Assembly: GCA_964020085.1 (NCBI GenBank)
Contig: OZ026601.1
Coordinates: forward strand, 699,501-763,500
Length of the DNA: 64,000 nt
Source: Micromussa lordhowensis
Taxonomy: Eukaryota; Cnidaria; Anthozoa; Scleractinia; Lobophylliidae
Reading direction: 5' to 3'
Under the pieces are notes generated by a model, which saw only the letters and a list, made by a program, of their open reading frames with translations, was not told the origin of the DNA and searched no databases. How positions within the stretch are numbered: position 1 is the first letter of the stretch; each line of letters opens with the position of its first letter. This document shows, in pieces, positions 52,301 to 61,300 of the stretch. A program made the position numbers and the translations under genes.

Positions 52301-55300
52301 CATCTTCTTCTCCCTCGAATTCTTCTCGTGGCGCTTCAATTGCTGAAGGTTCTTCTTCTATAGCAGAATATTCTGGTGGTAAAGATTCATCTCCTTCTAA
52401 ATTCCAAAAACTAGGCTCCATTTCATATTTTGGTGGAGGGCCTTCAGGCATCTTAGCTATTTGTTTTTCTGTCTGCGGCGCTACATAATCTTCAAGATCT
52501 AATAATCCTTCCACATCCATATCTTCATATGGATCTACTTCAGGTGCATAATCAATTTCTTCTTCTGCTTTACCCGCAGGACGTATTCTCTTTTGTGGTC
52601 CTTGCGGTCTATTCTTAGGCTTTTGTGCCTTTAACCCATCTATGATTTCATCTAGTCTAAATGATTTTGTTATCCGCTGGTCAGAGGTCTTACTCTTTAT
52701 CTTCGCTTCAGTGATCTCATCATATAGCTGATTCTTCATCCTTCCAGTCTCAGTCCGCTTCTGAGCTAATCGTTTCCAATTTGACAGACTCATATATTTA
52801 TAGAGATTTTTTATATTATGTCACATATTATGTCACATATTATATTGATTTTTGAATTAAAAATAAATAATATCACCAGAAAAAAACTAAAAAAATTCAT
52901 GTTCAGTTATATAGATGAAAATTCCTAATTATGATTCAGCTTGTAATAATGACAGCAATTTCAAAAGACTGCTACCTTATATGCCTTCAAACACTTTTCG
53001 AATGTTAATTTGTGGACCAAGCGGTTGTGGTAAAACTAACGTTCTAATGCATATGCTTTATAATCTACTCTACTATGATAAGATTTACTTGTTTTCTAAA
53101 AATCTCGAGCAACCGAAGTACAGACAACTATTAGAAACATTTGAACCCATTTCAGAAGAGGTTGGTTATGATGTCATAGAAGAGAGTAATGGTGATATCG
53201 TTCCTCTCCAAAGCTTAGATGATGATAACCCAAAAATAGTCATCTTTGATGATTATGTTTGTGAACGAAACCAAAAACCTCTAATTGAATATTTTATTGG
53301 TGGTCGTCATAAAAATTGCAGTGTAATCTATTTAAGTCAATCTTATTATCTCACTTCTAAAGACATCAGACTCAATTGCTCTCATTTTTGTATTTTTGAT
53401 AGTCCAAGTAATGCAGAGACAGCAAGAATGTGCCGTGAAGTCAATGTACCTAAGAAGCGATTCGAGAGTGCGACTAGCGAACCTTATAGTTTTGCGTACA
53501 TTGATAAGACAAAAAAGACAATGAGAAAAAATTTCAATGAAAATATATAGATGGATAAAAAGAAAAGTGAAGAGCTAGAGAAAGAGAAAAATATTAATAA
53601 AAGAATAAGAGAAGAGCTAGCTATGAATTATAACATAAAAAATAGAATATATATTACTAAAAGATTAAAAAAAGAAATAAATAATGAGATTGAGAACATA
53701 ACTTTTGCAATAGAAAATATTAGTAGAAAAATGATATATTTAAAACAATATGAAACATTATACAACAATTCTATTAATAAAAAATTATTATTATTAATTA
53801 AAACTCTCAAAATGATATATTATGATTACTTAAGAGATAAAGAAGAAGAATTATAATTTACATTATATTATATATGGGTTATAGCAATGGACAACTTGAA
53901 ACATCATCAGCAACAGGTAAAGGTGAAAAAGGTGATCCTGGTTTACCGGGAATTGGATTTAATCTAACTGATGATGGTAATTTTGACATTGATAGTAAGA
54001 GATTAACTGAAGTAGCAGATCCTATCGATAAAAATGATGCAGCAACAAAAGAGTATGTAGATAATAACCTATCAGCTGCTTATCTGAAAAGAGATGGAAC
54101 AACATCAATGACTGGTCATTTAAATATGAATAATCATAAGATTAGTGATTTAGAAGATGCTACTAATGATAATGATGCTGTCTCTCTAAAACAATTAAAA
54201 AAGATGATTACACCCACAAATTATCATTTGCGACCTAGTTTTACTTTTTATAAAGATTTTGGTGATAAAGCAGAATTAACTAAAGGGGATGTTTCTATTC
54301 CTGGGCATACTGATCATTTTGAACTATTAGAAGCGCCTCGAGAAGGGGCGCAATCTGGTTATGCTTATTCTACTGTTAAACTAGTGAACAATTTAGAAAT
54401 AGATCCTAATTATTCTATTCTTTTTGAAATATTTGGATATGATGGAACAAATATAGTTACAGATGGTGATTCAGATAGACTATTATTCACAAATGTCACT
54501 GGTAATGCAAACATAATCGATTTTAGTCATGATTGGTTTAGCAATTACGCAAAATCTTACATAATATTTAATAGTTCTAAAAGAGATGTGAACATTAGTC
54601 TACAATTTCGATATTTTGGTTCTAGTAACTCTAATTTTAAATTTCTATTTTTTAGTAGATGCATCAAAGGAATACAAAGGACTAGTTTTGATCATAGATT
54701 ATTTAATGTTAAAAGTACTGATTTTTCAGGAACAATATTAAATTTTGAACCAATCAATATGAATAATGAAAAGATAATCAATATTGGTAATCCTACTGAT
54801 AAAAAAGACGCTGTCAATAAAGAATATGTAGACGATCAAGACGCTAAACAGGATATTGCTATTAATGATTTATCTTCTAGAAAAGCAGATAGGTCAGAAG
54901 TATTACTCCTAAACGGAAGCCAAAACATGACTGGTAATCTATCTATGAATGGAAATAGGATTTTTAGCTTACCTATTCCAACTGGGGCGCAGCAACCTGT
55001 TACAAAGAGTTATTTTGAAAGTCAAATTGCTTCCATACCACAACCTGATTTAAGTCTTTATCTCAAAGTAGATGGTTCACGCGCTATGACTGGAGATCTC
55101 AACATGAATGACAATAAAATAACAGATTTAGTTACACAAGATGATGTCTCAATCACAGATTACCCTAATTATGTAAAAGATTCTAAAATGGCTGTTAATA
55201 AACTTTATGTTAATGAAAACTTTTTAAAATTAAAAGGTGATGACTATGACTTAAAAGGTAAACGGATAAAAAATACTGAGCCATATGGTGTAAATACTTT

Positions 55301-58300
55301 TGATACTAATGATTTAGTCTCCAAGGCATTTGTCCAAGCAGAAATAAGTAAGCTACCTACAGATGTATTAACATTGGATGGTTCACGCGCTATGACTGGA
55401 AGTCTCCAAATGGGTGATAATGCTATCACTGGAATTAGAAGTAGTTCAGCAGATAATGCAGCCCTAACAGTTGGTGGCGCAAAATCTACTTATCTACCAC
55501 TTTTAGGAGATAGAGGTATGGAAGGAGATCTTAATATGGGGGGTAATGCAATTATAAATATTAAACCTTTTGTTGAAGATGACACAAGTCAAGCTGCTCA
55601 AAATGCTCAATTAAATGATGTTATCAACTTTGGCTATTTTCATCAGCAGAGAGGTGATTTAATAAGACTAATAAATGATGCTGGTGCAGCAGCGCTTAAC
55701 AGGAAAAATCCTGATCCTATGGAAGACGATATTGATATGGCTAATCATAGCATTATCCGCTTGAAAGATCCAAAGTCATCAGATAGCTTTCACGCTTCCA
55801 ATGTTAACTATGTTAATAGAACAATTAGTGATAATAACGCTGTAATTAATACTTTGATTACAGATAAAATCAGTGAGTCAGAAGCACTTAATATAAAAGC
55901 AAACCGACAAGAGAATGAATTCTCTTTTGTTATGGATGATGATTTATTTAAGGAAGATGATGATGATATTGTCAAAGTAAGAAAAGTCGACAAAGATTAC
56001 TATGATATCAATCATGCTACTTATCAATTTAAAATTAAGTATGACTCTGCTATCGGTTATTATAGCACCCGATTAACTATTGATTTAAAATCGTTAGATT
56101 TAGGTGAGTATACATTAGCTTTTGAAATGTATTATGGTAATAAAGTAGATCGAAACGAAGTGGTTGTTAACGCAGTATCCGAAACATTAAATGTTTCACG
56201 TAATAATACAAATACTTTTTCCGATCACAGTAGAACAATTATCAATTTTCATAAATATGGAAACATTGGGATTATTGATTTAGATATTGATTTAACTTTA
56301 AAGTATAAGAGTGGTCAAACTTATGATGCAGAAACAGACATCTTTTTAGTTGTTTATGGTGTAAGTGGTCATCAGAATGACGTTGACTCGCGAATTTGGG
56401 ATAGATTCTATTACATCAGAAACAAAATCGTCTATTTTGAAGCATCTATTAATATGGGTAATCGACAAATAAAAGGATTACTTGATGGAAATGAAAACAG
56501 TGATGCTGTTAATGTGAAACAACTGAATGAAACAGAAGATAATATGGTAAAATATGTTGATGGAGAAATTGTAAAAGTAAATACTGAAATTGTAAAAGTA
56601 AATAGTGAAATTGCAAAAGAAAATACTGCTATTAATGAAAATGAAAATTTAATAGAATTAATAGTAAAATATATATTAAGAAATAATTCAAAGATTTCTT
56701 ACATAAAAGATTTGTATTTTTCTGATAATGTTGAAGGTAGAACACCAAATACATATGCGTTTGTAACTACTGGTGATAACAAAGGTGAATTCACTTTTTA
56801 TTATACCTTCCAGCATAGTGCAACTACAAATAATGTAATGGCTATGAGATTTTCAATTAGGTTTATATTAGCAACATTAAATGAAAATATTTTTGTTGAT
56901 AAAAGCAAAGTCGTAATTTCAGGTAATCCTACAATAGATGAACCATCTTATAGATCATTTAATATTCCAAATAATTCTTTAGGAAAGCAAGTTTGGTTTT
57001 GGCTTTGGGTAAAAGACCGTCATATGAACCTAATTTTTAGTGGAATAAGTGAACCAATTATTATTAATAATTTTAGTAGTCCTCTGGGACTATTAAGAGT
57101 AAATGTGGAAGATAATCCTTTCACTAAAAAGAGAGGATTATTAACAAAGAATGTTTGGGATAATAATAGTATTGCATTTGAAAATGTGAAAGAATTTGAA
57201 AAGAGCGAAGGAACTATTATATAAGAATATAAAAATATAAAATAAATATATATGGGACATAGTAATGGACAACGTGAAAAACCATCAAGAGGAGAAAAGG
57301 TTAAAATAGGAATAGGTTTCAAATCAACTCCAGACAACCATTTCGATTTACAAAACAAGAGAATAACTAACATTTCCGCTCCAATGGATGACCATGATGC
57401 AGTGACTAAAAAGTTCGTCTCTGATTTATTAAAGACAAAAGCGGCTACTACATACGTTAATAATGAACTAACTAAAAAAGCCAACTCATCAGCTTTAAAG
57501 GATTACGCTTTAATTACTGATTTAGGAACCTTAGCAATCGAATTCAATGATGCATTAAAAGGCAAAGTCGATTACAATGATTTAGAGACTAAGCCGCAAG
57601 ATAATAATTTAGCAGCTAATACGTACCCGTTCATCACCGTCTACGCAGAAGAAAATGGACCACTGATTAAAAGTAGTCTCCAATGGAGTTTCGGTAATGG
57701 AAGTGAAAAAAATAAGCAATATGGTTGGCCTAGTCCTGTAGACGGTAAAATAGTTCGTGGCAGCATTTGTGCTTGCGCTGGTAATAGGCAAGCATCTGAA
57801 GTGATAGTCGGGTTATTACTGAATGGTGCTTCTGTTAGTAATGGTAGTGAAGATGTAAAAATTGCCAAACCTGCGGATGAATGGTCAAATCACACTATTT
57901 TCAGCGATCCGATTACGATAAAAGCTGGCGACAGAATCAATTTTCGAAGCAAAACATCGAATTCATCCGTAACACACGCGATGGTAAACTTATTGATCGA
58001 AATTGATATGTAATAGGTTTTTGCGTCACATGTTCTCTCACGTTGCAATCTCTTCACGCATGTGTAAATTCACGTTTTCTTTTGACTAGCCTCAGGGTCA
58101 ATTTTTTTCACATAAAGCTTCAAAATTGTGAACAATTGTGTGAATTGTTCACAAAAAGCTTCAAAATTGTGAAAAATTCACACAATTTTTCAAAAATCAA
58201 GATGCCGTCGCAATTTAAAAATATAATTAAATAATATAATGAGTAATATTTTCGATTGGAATCATATTTCAGACAAATTATCAGCTGATGATGTAGGCGA

Positions 58301-61300
58301 ACTAAAATCTTATTATCTAGGCTATCATAGGAAATGTTGGGCTTATAAAAGGGCTTACAAAAGATACAAATTGCTCAAATTAATTGGTAATTCACTCTCT
58401 GTCATCACTGCTTCAGGCGGAATTGCTAGCGCTATTGCAACAGGAGGTATTAGTTTAAGGTAATTCCCTTGAAATTGTTCTACTATCAAACTTTTTTTGA
58501 AACTTGGCGTAATGAACATTCATGATATGAACATTATAAAAATGCAATAAAAAAATGGGGTCACCGTGCTTGTTTACGCGTCAGGAGGCTCTTAAAATGG
58601 GGTATTTTTACCGGTTGTGCGTTCAAAGTTCGAATCCCCTTCATACAGAATTAAATCTTGGTTAATTGAAAGGCACAAAGTTTTGTCTTGAAAGTAAAGC
58701 TTCATTTATTGACATAAGCAGTATTGCTTCATTTAAGCCGTTTTTGATTGCTTGGTTGCGGGGATATTGCACTTTTTCGGACAGTTCCGTGGTTAACTTG
58801 AAGTCCTCGCCTTGGCCAAAATGCACCCAGTTGGGAACTGTTTTCCAAAAAAAAATCATGTTCTACTATCAAACTTTTTTCCCTCTTCAAATATGTTCTT
58901 CATTAGACTAGTCTTGGCAAATACCTGAAATAAAAATGGGGGGTCACCGTGCTCGTTTAAGAGAAAAGGAGAATTTTTTCCGTTATTGAGCTTATTTTGA
59001 GGGAAATCTCTTACGTTTTGCACGTGCACGCGCTCGTGTGCACGCGCTGATGACGCGAAAATCGTGCGCAGTAAGGATGCGCAATGCAATACTAAGGAAT
59101 TACCTTAATAGCGATTAGTACAGTGGCATTATTAGTTAAAGGATACATGGAACACAAAGGTTTAGACTTAAAAATTCAAAATTGCATCTATGCCTACCAA
59201 AGTTACCAGCATTTGTTAATAATGATTCGAGAAGCGATGCGCTCAGGTGATCTTAACCGAGAAAGTTTAATTAATCAAATGACAAGCGTTGACAATTTTG
59301 TCATTGATAATAGCCCAATTATTGATAAATATTTAAAGATGTATGATGAAAAGATAATCAATATTGGTAATCCTACTGACCACTGACTTCAGACGCGCTA
59401 GTGCGTGAGTATGTGTTTTGAATATTAATTATGCCGCATGGGTAAATATCGACCAATTAAAATTTGTCTGTTGTATCAGACAATTTTACATCCTGTTTTC
59501 ATTACATGCAACAACACAACCCACGCTACCAACGCTACCTACGCTAACTACGCATCTTACGCTAACTACGCTACCAACGCTACCTACGCTAACTACACAT
59601 CTTACGCATTTTACGCTAATTTAGTGTAAGATATAGTACACTCTAATTTTTACTATATCCTACGCTACCAACGCACTTTACACTAACTACGCATTTTACA
59701 CTAACTACGTATATCTAATTTTTACTATATCTACGCTAACTACGCTAATTTAGTGTAAGATATAGTATATCTAAATTTTACTATACCTACGCTATCTACG
59801 CTAACTACGCTACCAACGCTAACTACACATCTTACGCATTTTACGCTAATATATAGTACACTCTAATTTTTACTATATCCTACGCTAACTACGCTGATTT
59901 TAGCGTTGTCCATTTTACCCCGTTTACTAAACTACTCATGTTTTCCCGAACTTGCTGCATATTCTACGATTTCCTGCGCCGCCTTCGTGATACATGTTTT
60001 CCCGCGACTCCTGCCTGCGTTCTCTAGTTCCCGCCGTATGTTTTACCCGCCCATGCTGATGATTTCCCGATCCCACAGCCGGTTACACGATTTCCCGTGT
60101 CTGATATCGCTTACAAAAGAGTTTACCGCACTACACATACCACGTTGAAATTTGCTCTAACGAACTAAAAAACCTTACCCGCTGTTAAGTATCCAAGTGC
60201 ATGGCGTACAAGAACCTCGCCATGGCGAATCTCAATTCTTTCGAAAAGTTTGTCGATAGCCTTTCGTATAGTCGTCTCTAAACAGGTCTCACTGGGCGTA
60301 GAATATGACCTCCACAAGCGCGTCTCATCGTAGGAGATCTTCAGGAACAAAGGAAGGGGACACTGTTTAAAGGCATCTTTAAGGACCATTAGCTGATGCT
60401 CTTGGAGAGTCCTCTTTTCGGCATTAAGCCAGTTGGTCAATATGGCAGACACATCATCTGAAGACAACGCAGGGATGGACACAAAGCACTTTGGATTTTT
60501 AAAGAGTGCCTAAAAATGGATCAAATTTAAAAAAACCAAGCGTTTAGTCTGCATACAGTGTGAAAATGGCGTATAAACACAATGTCCATCACACGGTAAT
60601 ACCCCAGCATTTAACCTAAATATACATCGATGGAGAGAGGCATTGTGTAAGCAAGAACTGAACACGAACGATGACTCTGGCAAGGCTTCTACCCAGACCC
60701 CTCAATCCAGTAACCAGTTCACTAACCATTTGGCAGCCACGCCTCCACCCAGCAGCTGACAATAACAATGATCTGAAACGCAATTCTGCAGAGATCAATC
60801 TCATATGTTACCTTCAGTGCTGGAAAACACTTGTATTCTTGATCTGGCAGTGTGGAAACAATGAACTTCACATGAGCAGGAAGTTTCCTTGGAAACCAAC
60901 TTAATTTCCGTGCACCGTGTAGAGGAGAGAGCTGGTCGAGAGAGTCAAGCATGATCACCAATGGCTGCTCTTTTGTAGCACTGGACAAAAATTTCGGGAA
61001 CTGTTGAAAGACACCCTTTGATGACTGAAAAAAAAAATCAACCAAATGAATATAAAACAGCAGGGGGAAACTTCTCTGACTAGCATGGATGCCTGTATCT
61101 ACAAAAGCTTGTTAAAGCAGGTTTGTTTGAGGAAACACAAATGTTCTTGTGATGAATCAAATGTAAAATGGTTCATTATGATGATGCCGATGATAATAAT
61201 GATGGTGATGATGACAATGAAAGTGATAATGATGATGATGAGGAGGATGTATAGAGTTACATTTCTTAAGTTCTTTGCACATATGACTTAAAAAATCAAA

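Larger units (their letters stand above)
39359..59936. mobile_element. Complete Polinton/Maverick virus-like transposon
   Basis: The element is 20,578 bp and begins 5'-AG with terminal inverted repeats of about 430-470 bp. A perfect 6-bp CATGTT duplication flanks it. It encodes the Polinton hallmark genes: polymerase B, integrase, cysteine protease, packaging ATPase, major capsid and minor capsid proteins. Added to these are fibre-like proteins, zinc-ribbon proteins and several small genes. A leftward cluster (39838-52793) and a rightward cluster (52915-59381) diverge from 52794-52914. It sits in an intron of the NACHT-WD gene. At least two genes are broken, so this copy is probably no longer fully autonomous. 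Confidence 0.96.
38101..60000. repeat. 56-bp tandem repeat hosting the two large insertions
   Basis: A 56-bp unit beginning ACATGTTTTCCCG occurs at 38101-38156. A second unit (39352 joined across the Polinton to 59938-59991) has the same length, and a third start follows at about 59992. Between unit 1 and unit 2 lie the pogo-like MITE and the Polinton. A related sequence in reverse orientation is at about 34990-35080 (GCGGGAAAA words and ACATGTAACCGGCTG). Confidence 0.65.

Noticed and set aside
58556..58650. Possible tRNA-like SINE start in the TTAA MITE (GTTCGAATCC word)
   Set aside because: Only one box-like word; the segment is explained by the MITE and its internal duplication.
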